From Fontisubflavum oceani (GTDB taxonomy: Bacteria; Pseudomonadota; Alphaproteobacteria; Rhodobacterales; Rhodobacteraceae): 64,000 nucleotides of DNA. The notes under the pieces were generated by a model that did not search any database, was not told where the DNA came from, and saw only the letters and a list, made by a program, of their open reading frames with translations. Positions 1-8,637 of the stretch are shown here, in pieces (position 1 is the stretch's first letter; each line of letters begins with the position of its first letter). The position numbers were made by a program, and so were the translations under genes. The DNA lies in NCBI RefSeq assembly GCF_030407165.1, contig NZ_CP129111.1, positions 1,054,001 through 1,118,000 on the forward strand. Reading direction: 5' to 3'.

Positions 1-2
1 AC

Positions 3-455
3 GCGGCAGCATCGGTGCCGGACCCAGAGGTGCCCTGCGTCAATGTCGAAGAGCTTGGCATTTTGCGTAGCGTCGATCTGGTCGATGGGGTTGCGGTGGC
101 CAAGGTGACGCCGACTTATTCCGGGTGCCCCGCGACGATGGCGATTGAGATGGCGATTGAAGTCGCGCTTCGCGAGGCCGGGTTTGATGTGCGGATCGAG
201 CGGGTGTTGTCGCCACCCTGGACAACAGATTGGATCACCGAAGCTGGCCGCGAGAAGCTGCGCGCCTATGGGATTGCGCCGCCGGTGGAGGCGTCGGGCT
301 CCGTGCGCGCGCTCTTTGGGGAAGTGACGGTGGCTTGCCCGCGCTGCGGCTCGGAGCAGACCGAGAAGATCAGCGAGTTCGGGTCGACGGCCTGCAAGGC
401 GCAGTATCGCTGTTTGAGCTGCGCCGAGCCGTTTGACTATTTCAAATGCATTTGA
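3..455 (+). CDS. paaD: Phenylacetyl-CoA epoxidase accessory subunit PaaD (5' end outside window)
   Basis: PaaD belongs to the aerobic phenylacetate pathway. It is thought to help mature or load the metal or Fe-S centre of the PaaABCE epoxidase rather than catalyse the reaction. The frame is open to the left edge: codons before the internal GTG at 15 read Ala-Ala-Ala-Ser, and the visible VPDPEVP motif is the conserved beginning of the MIP18/DUF59 fold, so the true start lies outside the window. The C-terminus carries cysteine pairs typical of PaaD (CPRCGS, then CKAQYRCLSC and a final KCI), a likely zinc ribbon. paaE follows after 12 bases, as in paaABCDE operons. Confidence 0.93.
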   Translation, partial: AAASVPDPEVPCVNVEELGILRSVDLVDGVAVAKVTPTYSGCPATMAIEMAIEVALREAGFDVRIERVLSPPWTTDWITEAGREKLRAYGIAPPVEASGSVRALFGEVTVACPRCGSEQTEKISEFGSTACKAQYRCLSCAEPFDYFKCI

Positions 456-467
456 GGGGGAGAGCCT

Positions 468-1517
468 ATGTTTCATGACCTGAACGTGGCGGAGGTGCGT
501 GCGGAAACCGATGAGGCGGTGGCGATCTCTTTCGAACTGCCCGAGGCGCTGGCCGAGACCTTTGCCTATCAGCCTGGGCAATATCTGACGCTGCGCGCCG
601 AGGTGAATGGCGCGGATATGCGGCGGAACTACTCGATTGCCTCGCTACCTGGGGAGCCGCTGACCGTTGGGGTGAAGCGTGTCGAGGACGGGGTGTTTTC
701 GACCTTCGCGCAAGGGCTGAAGCCGGGCGATGTGGTGCAGGTGATGCCGCCGGAGGGGCGGTTTATCTGCGACGGGCAAGAGCGGGTTGTGTTGATCGCG
801 GCGGGCTCGGGGATCACGCCGATGGTGTCGATTGCGGGCGATGCGCTGGCGCGTGGCGCCGATGTGACGCTGATCTATGGCAACCGGCGGAGCGAGACGA
901 TCATGTTCCGCGAGACACTGGAGGCGTTGAAAGATCGCTATCTAGGGCAGTTTACGCTGATCCATGTGCTGAGCCGAGAGCCGCAGGATGTGGCGCTTCT
1001 GTCGGGTCGGGTGGATGCGGAGAAGGTGACGCGGCTGGTGCAGGCCGGAGCCGTGGACTTGGCCCATGCGGATGGGGTGTTCCTGTGCGGGCCGGGCGAG
1101 ATGATTGATGCGGTGGAGGGGGCTCTGACGGCGCTTGGCGTTGATCGCGACCTCATTCATCATGAGCGGTTTTTCATGGCGGGAGAGGCGCCCCGGATGC
1201 CGAAATCGGCCGAGGCGGAGGCCGCAGCGGCAGAAGGCGTTGAGGTGGAGGTTGTTCTGGATGGGGCGCGGCGGGTGTTCACCTATGGCCCCGAGGATGA
1301 GACGGTGATCGCGGCGGCGGAACGTGCGGGGTTGGAACTCCCCTATTCCTGTCGCGGAGGCATGTGTTGCACCTGTCGCTGTAAGGTGGAGGAAGGCAGC
1401 GCCGAGATGGCGGTGAATTACTCGCTGGAGCCTTGGGAGTTGGAGGCGGGGTTTACGCTGGCCTGTCAATCGCGGCCGACCAGCAAGAAGCTGCGTTTGG
1501 ATTTTGACGCGGCCTGA
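468..1517 (+). CDS. paaE: Phenylacetyl-CoA epoxidase reductase subunit PaaE
   Basis: Electron-transfer reductase that passes electrons from NAD(P)H through FAD and a 2Fe-2S cluster to the PaaA diiron oxygenase. The 349 residues show the family order: an FAD-binding ferredoxin-reductase barrel with RRNYSIAS near residue 55, a nucleotide-binding half with AAGSGITPM near residue 110, and a C-terminal plant-type 2Fe-2S domain with CRGGMCCTCRC and a later Cys in LACQSRP. The length is close to the family norm of about 350. The purine-rich GAGGGGGAGAG just upstream supports the ATG. It probably ends the paa operon, since the next gene is a generic methyltransferase. Confidence 0.95.
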   Translation: MFHDLNVAEVRAETDEAVAISFELPEALAETFAYQPGQYLTLRAEVNGADMRRNYSIASLPGEPLTVGVKRVEDGVFSTFAQGLKPGDVVQVMPPEGRFICDGQERVVLIAAGSGITPMVSIAGDALARGADVTLIYGNRRSETIMFRETLEALKDRYLGQFTLIHVLSREPQDVALLSGRVDAEKVTRLVQAGAVDLAHADGVFLCGPGEMIDAVEGALTALGVDRDLIHHERFFMAGEAPRMPKSAEAEAAAAEGVEVEVVLDGARRVFTYGPEDETVIAAAERAGLELPYSCRGGMCCTCRCKVEEGSAEMAVNYSLEPWELEAGFTLACQSRPTSKKLRLDFDAA

Positions 1518-1570
1518 TCGGGCGTTGAAAACTGGCTGTTCCTGACGCGATTTTGCGTTATGGAGCGGCC

Positions 1571-2386
1571 ATGAAACTTAAAAATCTTGAACTCGAAGCC
1601 ACGGCGCTGATGTCTGAAGTGATCTTTGGGCATGGCTTTGCGCATTATGGCTATTTCCCCAATGGTGTGCCGGAGGTTCTCTCCGCCGAGGCGATGGGCC
1701 GGGCACAGCAGGCTTATTTCGAGAAGCTGGTTGAGGTGATCCCCGAAGGTGTCACGCGGGTTCTTGATGTGGGTTCCGGCACGGGGGCGAACGCCAAGGC
1801 GCTGATCGCGCGGGGCTTTGAGGTCACTTGTGTCTCTCCCTCGGTGCAGATGAACGAGATGGCGCGGGCGAAGCTGCCGGACGGCACCGGTGTTCACGAT
1901 GCGTTGTTTGAAGAGTTTGAGAGCGACGCGCAGTTCGACATCTGCCTCTTCGCGGAGAGCTTTCACTATATCGATCTGGAGAAAGCGCTGGCTCAGGTTG
2001 ACCGTTACGCCACGCGGGGCATGGTGATGTTCGACTATTTCCGCCGGCCCGGCTTTGCGCATGGCGATGGCACGCGCGGCACGCATCAGGCGTTTCTGGA
2101 CGCGGTGGCGGCGCAGGGGGCGTTTCGGATTGTCAGCGATGAGGACATGACCGATGCGATCACACCGACCTTTGTGATCCATGAGAGCATCAAGAACGAT
2201 AAGGTGGCGCCCTTCATGACGCGGTTCCGGGAGGAGATTGCGCGGGAATATCCGTGGCGCGCCTGGCTGATGGAAAAGATGCTGGGCCGGGTTCTGGACA
2301 AGCTGAACCGGCGCACCGGGCGGGCGGAGAAGTTTGCCCGCGAGCATGAATATCGGCTGGTGGTCTTGGAGCGCGAGGCAAGTTAG
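1571..2386 (+). CDS. Class I SAM-dependent methyltransferase, substrate unknown
   Basis: A 271-residue protein with a Rossmann methyltransferase core: motif I is VLDVGSGTGANA near residue 66, followed by VTCVSPS and the CLFAESFHYID strand typical of small-molecule methyltransferases. The N-terminal 55 residues (GHGFAHYGYF) and a basic C-terminal helix are not diagnostic. The ATG at 1571 is preferred to an in-frame TTG at 1553 because GGAG sits five bases before it. It lies 53 bases after paaE on the same strand and could be cotranscribed, but nothing ties it to phenylacetate. The substrate cannot be read from the sequence. Confidence 0.8.
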   Translation: MKLKNLELEATALMSEVIFGHGFAHYGYFPNGVPEVLSAEAMGRAQQAYFEKLVEVIPEGVTRVLDVGSGTGANAKALIARGFEVTCVSPSVQMNEMARAKLPDGTGVHDALFEEFESDAQFDICLFAESFHYIDLEKALAQVDRYATRGMVMFDYFRRPGFAHGDGTRGTHQAFLDAVAAQGAFRIVSDEDMTDAITPTFVIHESIKNDKVAPFMTRFREEIAREYPWRAWLMEKMLGRVLDKLNRRTGRAEKFAREHEYRLVVLEREAS

Positions 2387-2410
2387 GCGCTCCAATCGGA
2401 CTGGAGGCGC
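2387..2410 (+). terminator. Possible terminator hairpin after the methyltransferase gene
   Basis: Directly after the TAG stop, GCGCTCCA pairs with TGGA(G)GCGC across a 7-base loop, with one bulged G. No T-run follows, so function as an intrinsic terminator is uncertain. Confidence 0.3.
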
Positions 2411-2430
2411 GAGGTCGCAGAGTTGGATGC

Positions 2431-2460
2431 CTCCGGGGGGATATTTGAGAAGCAGAGAAG
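2431..2460. repeat. Gene-end repeat element, copy 1
   Basis: The pattern CTCC, then GGGATATTT, a short spacer, then AGCAGAGAAG recurs at 9500-9528. Both copies sit between the 3' ends of convergent genes, in the same orientation, and end 7-8 bases before the stop codon of the minus-strand gene. From memory, similar elements are scattered at gene ends in Rhodobacterales; whether they act as terminators or as protein-binding sites is not shown here. Confidence 0.5.
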
Positions 2461-2467
2461 ACCGGGG

Positions 2468-2884
2468 TCAGGCTTTCAGTGGCTTGCCGTCTTCTTTGGT
2501 GAAATCCGCGGGCGGTTTTTGATCGAGGAGATCGAGGACGCTCTCGGAGGGGCGGCAGAGGCGGGTGCCGTTTTTGCAGGCCACGATCGGGCGGTTGACC
2601 AGGATCGGGTGCGCGACCATCGCCTCCAGCAGCGCGGCGTCACTCACCGCCGGATTGGTGAGGCCGAGTTCTTCTGCCGGGGATTTGTTCACCCGGAGCG
2701 CGTCGCGCGGGGTGAGATCGGCGGCGGCGAAAAGCGCCTGGAGTTGCGGTTGGGTCCAACCGGTCTTCAGATACTCGATCACGACCGGATCGTAGCCTGC
2801 GGCGCGGATCGCGGCCAAGACAGTGCGAGATGTGCCGCAATCGGGGTTGTGATGGATCACGATCTGCATTGGATCAGTGGGCAT
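2468..2884 (-). CDS. arsC: ArsC-family arsenate reductase (glutaredoxin type)
   Basis: A thioredoxin-fold protein of the ArsC/Spx family. The N-terminal YHNPxCGTSR-type motif appears here as HHNPDCGTSR, with the catalytic Cys that takes arsenate and is regenerated with glutathione and glutaredoxin. Later comes the NRPIV segment with KNGTRLCRPSE, as in ArsC. No ars regulator or pump is nearby, so a role other than arsenic cannot be excluded. I chose the ATG at 2884, which overlaps the aldolase stop by 11 bases and has GAAGAG upstream. The ATG at 2869 would remove five residues and lacks a ribosome site. Cotranscribed with the aldolase. Confidence 0.85.
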   Translation of the reverse strand: MPTDPMQIVIHHNPDCGTSRTVLAAIRAAGYDPVVIEYLKTGWTQPQLQALFAAADLTPRDALRVNKSPAEELGLTNPAVSDAALLEAMVAHPILVNRPIVACKNGTRLCRPSESVLDLLDQKPPADFTKEDGKPLKA

Positions 2885-3599
2885 AGTCGGGCTCTTCGGC
2901 ATCAAGAACGGCGCGGATTTCGGCCAGGAAAGCGGCTTCGGAGTCGGTCGCGCCCTCCATCTGTTCGGCGGCTTTTGAGGCCACCTCATCTGATAGCTCG
3001 CGCAAGGGCCGGCCCGTATGCAGCGCCAGGATGTAGTTCCGCGCCGCGCGTTCGAAATAGTAGAGCCGGGTGAACGCTTCGGCGACGGTTTCCCCGATGA
3101 TCAGCACGCCGTGATTGCCCATGATCATCGTGCGGACCGACGGGTCTTGGAACAGCCGCGCGCAGCGGGTGCCCTCTTCTTCTAGCGCGAGGCCGCCATA
3201 GTGCTCGTCGACCACCTGGCGGTTATAGAACATCGCAGAGTTCTGATCGATCGCGGGCAGGCGGCTGTCGGCGAGGCTGGCCAAAACCGTGGCATAGGTG
3301 GAATGCACATGCATCGCGCAGCGGGCATGGGGCACGTGCCGGTGCAAGCTCGCATGCAGGCCCCAGGCGGTTTGATCCGGCGCATCGGTACCCTTGGCGC
3401 TGTCGGGGTTGTTGGCGTCGATCACCCAGAGATCCGAGGCTTTCATTCGGCTGAAATGCCGTTTGGGGTTGATCAGGAACTCGGTCCCGTCTTCGTTCAC
3501 GGCGAGCGAGAAGTGATTGGCGATGGCCTCATGCATGTCTTCGCGCGCGGTCCAGCGGAAGGCGGCGGCGAGGTCTTGGCGGGCGGCGGCGTGATCCAT
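2874..3599 (-). CDS. Class II aldolase/adducin family protein
   Basis: A 241-residue zinc-dependent class II aldolase fold, the family of L-fuculose-1-phosphate aldolase and of adducin heads. Visible hallmarks are the metal-binding MHVHSTYATVLA segment near residue 97, GNHGVL in the second half and a conserved EAFTRLYYFERAA helix. The substrate is not apparent: the TDAPDQTAWGLHASLHR stretch is typical of the adducin-like group whose members are often uncharacterised. It heads a two-gene unit with the ArsC-like gene. The LysR regulator upstream is divergent across 253 bases and is a candidate regulator. Confidence 0.85.
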   Translation of the reverse strand: MDHAAARQDLAAAFRWTAREDMHEAIANHFSLAVNEDGTEFLINPKRHFSRMKASDLWVIDANNPDSAKGTDAPDQTAWGLHASLHRHVPHARCAMHVHSTYATVLASLADSRLPAIDQNSAMFYNRQVVDEHYGGLALEEEGTRCARLFQDPSVRTMIMGNHGVLIIGETVAEAFTRLYYFERAARNYILALHTGRPLRELSDEVASKAAEQMEGATDSEAAFLAEIRAVLDAEEPDYAH

Positions 3600-3852
3600 C
3601 TCTGTCTCCCCAAAGGTACAATTATGGCGGAGCCTAGGGTTGCGTCAGATGAATGGGAAGGGGTGTGTCACGGCCGTATCGCCGTTTCCGAGATGGATAA
3701 AGCTATCAGGCTTGATGGAAATTTTGGTGCTGAGCGCATTTTTTCGCCCGCGCCATCAACGATCCCCCGTAATACCCGGGTCTCTCCGCATTGACGCCGC
3801 ATTTCACCATAATGATAGGTGACGTAAGAGCATATTGCAGATGGGTGACTAG

Positions 3853-4759
3853 ATGGACCGTTTAACGGAAATGGAAGCGTTTGCCACAGTTGTAGACCAA
3901 GGTGGGTTTACAGATGCGGCGCGGAAGCTGGGGATTTCAAAATCCGCAGTCTCTAAGCACGTTTCCAGCCTCGAAACCCGTCTCGGCGCCCGGTTGTTTG
4001 AATCGGACCACCCGTCGCGTCAGCCCAACCGAGATCGGTCTTGCGTATTATGACCGTGCCCGCCGTGTGCTCAACGATGCGGGGGAAGCCGATGCCCTCG
4101 TCACCTCGATGCAATCCGCGCCATCGGGGTTGTTGCGGGTGTCGGTGGCGACTGATTTCGGCGTCAACCATCTCTCGCCCGTTCTTGGGGAGTTCCTGCA
4201 CTCCTATCCGGATATCACGGTCAATATGATCCTGAACAACCGCTATGTGGAGCTGATCTCGGAAGGGTTCGATATGGCGATTCGCGTGGGTGATTTGGAA
4301 GACAGTTCGCTGCGCGCCCGGAAATTGACCGAAACCCATAAACGTATGATCGCCGCCCCCAGCTATTTCGAGGAACATGGCCGCCCCGAGAAGATCGACG
4401 ATCTGAACGATCACAAGCTCTTGCATTACTCCAATCAGGCCAGTGGCAATGTTTGGAGGATTACGGCGCCGTCCGGCGAGAAGCGCCAAGTCCGCACCGC
4501 CGGGTCCCTGACCGTGAATGATGGGCAGTCCTTGCTCAACGCCGCGATCGGCGGCTTGGGCATCGCGTATCTGCCAAGCTTTCTCTATGCCGATGCCATG
4601 CGCGAGGGGTTGCTGGTGGATGCAATCCCCGAGCTTCCGGTCGATTTGCTGGGTATCTATGCCGTCTATCCGCCGGGTCGATATACGCAGCCGAAGGTAC
4701 GGGCCTTCATCGATTTCCTTGTGGACCAGTTCCGGGAGAAAGGTCCCGAAGACTGGTGA
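3853..4759 (+). CDS. LysR-family transcriptional regulator (one-base frameshift)
   Basis: A LysR activator or repressor. Residues 1-60 form the winged HTH (MEAFATVVDQGGFTDAARKLGISKSAVSKHVSSLE) and the rest a substrate-binding co-inducer domain. The frame breaks at about base 4000: the first frame ends in nonsense after RLGARLF, while the next frame resumes with NRTTRRVSPTEIGLAYY, the expected continuation. Removing one G at 4000 restores a continuous 301-residue protein. The divergent orientation to the aldolase gene suggests it controls that gene. The indel could be real or a sequence error; the intact remainder favours error. Confidence 0.85.
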
Positions 4760-4837
4760 GTTTCATGCCGTCGTCCCGCGCGTGTGTATTGTGGGACATT
4801 TCTGGGGTCCGGGTGGTATCTGCCAGCCGGGCCCTTT

Positions 4838-5776
4838 TTAATCGGTACTTGTGAGGACCACCTCAACGCGGCGGTTCAACTCGCGGCCGTCATCCGTACT
4901 GTTGGGGGCGCGCGGCGAGAGGTAGCCGACACCTTCGGCCCGCAATTGGTCGCCTGAGACATCGAAGTTGGCGATCAAGAAATCACGGACAGCCCCCGCC
5001 CGAGAACGACTCAGCGCGATGTTGTTTTCCAAGGCCCCTTCGGCATCGGTGTGACCGACAAGAACGACTTGGCGATCCGGATTGGTGTTGAGATACGCGG
5101 CCAGCGTGACCAGCGAGGCATAGTCATCGCCCGACAGTGCCGAGGCACCGGTTTGAAACTGGAGGTCATCAAGGGTGACCATGCCCGTCGCTTCCAACGT
5201 GGCAATCAGGTCGGTGCTGTCAAAGACCGTCTGGATGTCATCGGGCGCGCGGGTGGACTGGGTCACGTCGGGCAAGGTTTCGCCCGGCGGGCCGGCATGG
5301 ACCAAGTGGATAAAGGCCTTGCCGCCGCCACGCGAGATCAGGAGCGCGAGTCTATCGGGGCTGTCGCCCATCGTGCGGTCTGCGAAGAGATAGGCGAAAT
5401 CGCCTAGGTTCACATGCATCGCCGGTTCGGGCACCACGTCGATCCCAAAGCGGAAATCGAACCCGCCGCAATCGCGATCGGCACAGGAAAACTGGACGTC
5501 ATAACCATCGGTCACCAGTTGCGCGCGAAGCTGCGCCATCAACTGTGCACTGGTCCCGCTATAGGGGGAGATTTGCCAGACCAAGCGTGTCACGCTGCCT
5601 TCTGCGCTAAGCCGGTCAAACCTTGCTGCTGACCACGGCCCGATGGGCATTTCATAGCGGCCCATCGCCTCAGTCTCTTCGAAGGTCAGTTGCGCCGCCG
5701 CGGGCAGGCGCAAATCCAACGCTTGAACGGGCGCGGCGATGGCGCAGGCCAGAAGGATATGCGCCAGGCGTCTCAC
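4838..5776 (-). CDS. Exported OmpA-domain protein
   Basis: A 312-residue exported protein with an N-terminal signal peptide (MRRLAHILLACAIAAPVQA). The middle region has two cysteines (SCADRDCGG), probably a disulfide, and carries no catalytic signature I recognise. The last 110 residues form an OmpA-type peptidoglycan-binding domain, with VVLVGHTDAEG, then LSRSRAGAVRDFL and a terminal NRRVEVVL. It probably anchors to the cell wall in the periplasm. It is the last gene of an overlapping operon with the genes ending at 5773, 6345 and 7075, each joined by a four-base ATGA overlap. Confidence 0.85.
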   Translation of the reverse strand: MRRLAHILLACAIAAPVQALDLRLPAAAQLTFEETEAMGRYEMPIGPWSAARFDRLSAEGSVTRLVWQISPYSGTSAQLMAQLRAQLVTDGYDVQFSCADRDCGGFDFRFGIDVVPEPAMHVNLGDFAYLFADRTMGDSPDRLALLISRGGGKAFIHLVHAGPPGETLPDVTQSTRAPDDIQTVFDSTDLIATLEATGMVTLDDLQFQTGASALSGDDYASLVTLAAYLNTNPDRQVVLVGHTDAEGALENNIALSRSRAGAVRDFLIANFDVSGDQLRAEGVGYLSPRAPNSTDDGRELNRRVEVVLTSTD

Positions 5777-6348
5777 CGATATTGCCCGTGATATTCAGCG
5801 TTGGGGCGCATATCGATGGCCGAGGCCATGCGGTTAGACATATTGAAGAACGACGCCGTCGCCGCGATGTCCCAGATGTCGCGATCAGAGAAGCCGACAT
5901 CGCGGAGCGCTTGCCGGTCCGGCTCCTCGATCTTGGCGCTGTTCTCGGTCATCATCACGGCGAAATCCAACATGGCCCTTTGACGTGGGTCGAGTTTGGC
6001 CACGCGATAGTTCATAACCAGGGCTTCGCCCAAGGCGGGATCACCCGAAAGCTGCCGCACGGCGGCGCCATGGGCGGTCAGGCAATAGAAGCATTTATTC
6101 ACCGCCGAGACCGCGACCGCGATCATCTCACGTTCCAGCTTGCTGAGCCCGCTTTGACCCAGCATCAGGTCATTATACATCGCCGTGAACGCGTTTAGTT
6201 TTTCGACATCGAAGGCATAGGCCGCGAGCACATTGGGGATCATTCCCAGCTTCTCTTGGCAGATGTCGAAGTATTTCTGCGTGTCCTCCGGGAGCGGGTC
6301 GAGGGGCGGCAGATCTAGCGCTGTGGCGTTGGGGTCCGGTTTGCTCAT
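5773..6348 (-). CDS. Peroxidase-related protein, carboxymuconolactone decarboxylase/AhpD-like
   Basis: A 191-residue all-helical protein of the AhpD/CMD superfamily. The key motif NKCFYCLTAHG, near residue 95, carries the redox CxxC with a downstream His, as in alkylhydroperoxidase D-type proteins. The FFNMSNRMASAIDMRPNAEYH tail is typical of the uncharacterised peroxidase-related subfamily common in Rhodobacterales. It probably reduces hydroperoxides in the cytoplasm. Its stop overlaps the ATG of the OmpA-like gene, and its own ATG overlaps the stop of the GNAT gene, so translation is likely coupled. Confidence 0.85.
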   Translation of the reverse strand: MSKPDPNATALDLPPLDPLPEDTQKYFDICQEKLGMIPNVLAAYAFDVEKLNAFTAMYNDLMLGQSGLSKLEREMIAVAVSAVNKCFYCLTAHGAAVRQLSGDPALGEALVMNYRVAKLDPRQRAMLDFAVMMTENSAKIEEPDRQALRDVGFSDRDIWDIAATASFFNMSNRMASAIDMRPNAEYHGQYR

Positions 6349-7078
6349 TGGGCCTCTGGTTTGATGCGATAATGGTAGTGTCCCACAGGCTGGAAGCCGA
6401 GGGAAGTGTAGAGCGCGTTGGCCGGCAGGTTTGCGCGCGTCACCAAGAGCGTCAGATGGCTGGCGCCTTGGGCTTTGGCCCAGATCGCCATCGCGCGCAT
6501 CATATAGCGGCCCAGGCCTTTCTGGCGATGCTCGCCCAGGGTTTCGAGCGCATGAAGCATGGCGATCTTGCCATCCATCGCGACAAAGCCGGTGCCGGCA
6601 GGGTGGTCATCGATCCGTCCGAAGATTGTGGTTTTGGCACCTGTGACGCGGTGCATGACGGCGAGGCGTTCAGGGCCGATGCCACCGGCGGCCCAGATCT
6701 CCGTCTGCGCGGCCAGAGGCGGCCAGACCTCGAAACAGGTGATCGGCGGCAGGGGTGTTGTATCAAGCGCGTCGATCGGCGCGGCGTAGAGGGTAACGGG
6801 GTCTTTGATTTGGTAAGAAAGCGTCTCTAACAGGCGGTCTAGAGCCGTTTCCCCATCCCGGATCATGAAGAGGGGGCGTGTCCCAGATCGCGCATCGCGA
6901 TCTCGGCTTGCGCCACGTCTACTAGGTCTGCCGCGCTTCCCGCGAGAGTTGCCGCCGAAACGCGGCTGCCACCGCCTTGGCCGTCGCGGATCGTCCAAGG
7001 CCCATGCTGCATCACCTTCGCCGCTGGCCAGGTGCGTTCAACGACGGGATAGAGATCAGACGCGGTGGGGAGGGTCAT
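6345..7078 (-). CDS. GNAT-family N-acetyltransferase (one-base frameshift)
   Basis: A GNAT acetyltransferase; the acceptor is unknown. The C-terminal half contains the acetyl-CoA loop (LGEHRQKGLGRYMMRAM, a Q/RxxGxG/A motif) and the final ANALYTSLGF strand. The N-terminal 65 residues (MTLPTASDLYPVVERTWPAA) lie in another frame that stops after RDLGHAPSS. Adding one C to the five-C run (G 6872-6876 on the plus strand) joins ...DLGHAP to LFMIRDGE and gives 244 residues. The start ATG overlaps the stop of the cinA-like gene, and the stop overlaps the start of the peroxidase-like gene. Confidence 0.82.
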
Positions 7079-7803
7079 TGCGCCTCTGGGAAAAGCGCGA
7101 CGAGCTTGCCGATCACCGCATCGACCGCCGCGCCATTGGTGCTGCGAACGACGATGTTCGCGCCATAGACGCCATCTTTGAGATAGGGGTAGGAGCCAAT
7201 CTCGACCTCGGGATGCGCTGCGGCCAAATCGCCCAGGGGTCCGGCGATATCGCCCTCCCCGCGTGGAATACGCAGGGTTTGCGAAAGAAGCGGCGCGCCG
7301 CCGGTCAGCGTCGGCAGGATCGAGGCGACCATGGTTTGGAACACGGTCGGCACACCGGCCATCACATGGACATTGTGCAAGGTGAAGCCGGGCGCGGCCG
7401 AGACCGGGTTCTCAATCAGCGAGGCGCCATCGGGAATGCGCGCCATGCGCAGGCGTGCCTCGTTCAGTTCCGAGCCCTGGCGGTCGTAATGCGCCTGAAG
7501 GATCGCGCGGGCATCGTCGCGGATGCTGATCGGCACAGCAAAGGCGTCTGCGATGGCCTCGGCGGTGATATCATCATGGGTCGGGCCGATGCCGCCGGAG
7601 GTGAAGACCGTGTCATGGCTCGCGCTCAGCGCTTGCACCGCGCCGACAATCGCCTCTGCGTCGTCCGAAACCACGCGCACCTCGGCCAGGCGGATGCCGT
7701 GTTTGGTCAACTCGCCCGCGAGGTAGTGCATATTTGCATCCCGGGTCCGGCCCGAGAGGATCTCGTCGCCGATCACCAACATGGCGGCGGTGGGGTTGGG
7801 CAT
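7075..7803 (-). CDS. CinA-like molybdopterin-binding domain protein
   Basis: A 242-residue protein equivalent to the N-terminal MoCF/MogA-like domain of CinA, without the C-terminal deamidase domain. It begins with AMLVIGDEILSGRTRDAN and has the conserved TSGGIGPTHDDITAEAIA loop, then PGFTLHNVHVMAGVP. Stand-alone versions are common in alphaproteobacteria; their role is unclear, with pyridine-nucleotide or ADP-ribose hydrolysis reported for full CinA. The ATG at 7803 is preferred because AAGGAG lies upstream, although an in-frame start exists at 7854. First gene of the four-gene overlapping operon, and divergent from sfsA. Confidence 0.88.
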   Translation of the reverse strand: MPNPTAAMLVIGDEILSGRTRDANMHYLAGELTKHGIRLAEVRVVSDDAEAIVGAVQALSASHDTVFTSGGIGPTHDDITAEAIADAFAVPISIRDDARAILQAHYDRQGSELNEARLRMARIPDGASLIENPVSAAPGFTLHNVHVMAGVPTVFQTMVASILPTLTGGAPLLSQTLRIPRGEGDIAGPLGDLAAAHPEVEIGSYPYLKDGVYGANIVVRSTNGAAVDAVIGKLVALFPEAQ

Positions 7804-7852
7804 GGTCGTTGGCTCCTTGCCAGGGCTTTGGCTCGGGTATAGGGGCAGCGCC

Positions 7853-8568
7853 ATGCGCTTTCAAACCCCCTGGTCCCGGCGACCCTCCTCAAGCGATACA
7901 AACGCTTTCTCGCGGACATCCGATTGGAGGATGGGCGGGAGGTCACAGCGCATTGCCCGAACCCAGGTTCGATGATGGGTTTGAAAGAGCCCGGTATGCG
8001 GATTTGGGTGGAGCCGAATGAGGACCCGCGCAAGAAGCTGAAATATGGCTGGCGGCTAACTGAATTGCCGGATGCGACCTGGGTTGGAATCGACACGAAT
8101 CTGCCGAACAGTGTCGTTTCTGAGGCTTTGGCGGCAGGGGCGATTGAAGAACTGGCGCGCTATCCGCAAATCACGCCGGAGGTCAAATACGGGCAGAACA
8201 GCCGGGTGGATTTCTTGCTCTCCGGTGATGGCCTGCCGGAGGCTTACGTTGAGGTGAAGAATGTCACCTTGCGGAGAGACGGGGATTGGGCCGAGTTTCC
8301 CGATAGCGTGACGGCGCGGGGCGCCAAGCATTTGGATGAATTGTCGCAGATGGTCCGTGACGGGAAACGGGCGGTGATGCTCTATCTGTTGCAGCGGACC
8401 GATTGCAGGCGGTTGAAAATGGCCGCCGATCTCGACCCGGGGTATGCGGCTGCATTTGACGCGGCGCGGGCGGCGGGGGTGGAGATGATCTGCTACGGCA
8501 CGGATATTGGTCCCGAGGGTGTTGAGATTGGTCAGTCGATCCCGGTCGACACAAGACCACAGATCTGA
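7853..8568 (+). CDS. sfsA: Sugar fermentation stimulation protein A (one-base frameshift)
   Basis: SfsA is a widely conserved protein with a nuclease-like C-terminal fold; its biological role is still debated. From 7924 the protein is clear: EDGREVTAHCPNPGSMMG, KYGQNSRVDFLL, YVEVKNVTL and the LDEL...GKRAVMLYLLQR segment. The start MRFQTP at 7853 is in another frame. Adding one C to the five-C run 7866-7870 yields MRFQTPLVPATLLKRYKRF joined to LADIR and EDGREV, the normal SfsA N-terminus, giving 238 residues. map follows 69 bases downstream. Confidence 0.88.
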
Positions 8569-8637
8569 CGCGCCATCTCTGGAAAATCCCCGCTTCATGA
8601 CATAAGTTCCGCGGAAGACAGCACCGGAGCACTGGTT

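Noticed and set aside
3600..3852. Short open frames in the aldolase/LysR intergenic region
   Set aside because: They lack ribosome sites and protein-like composition; the region is more likely the divergent control region.
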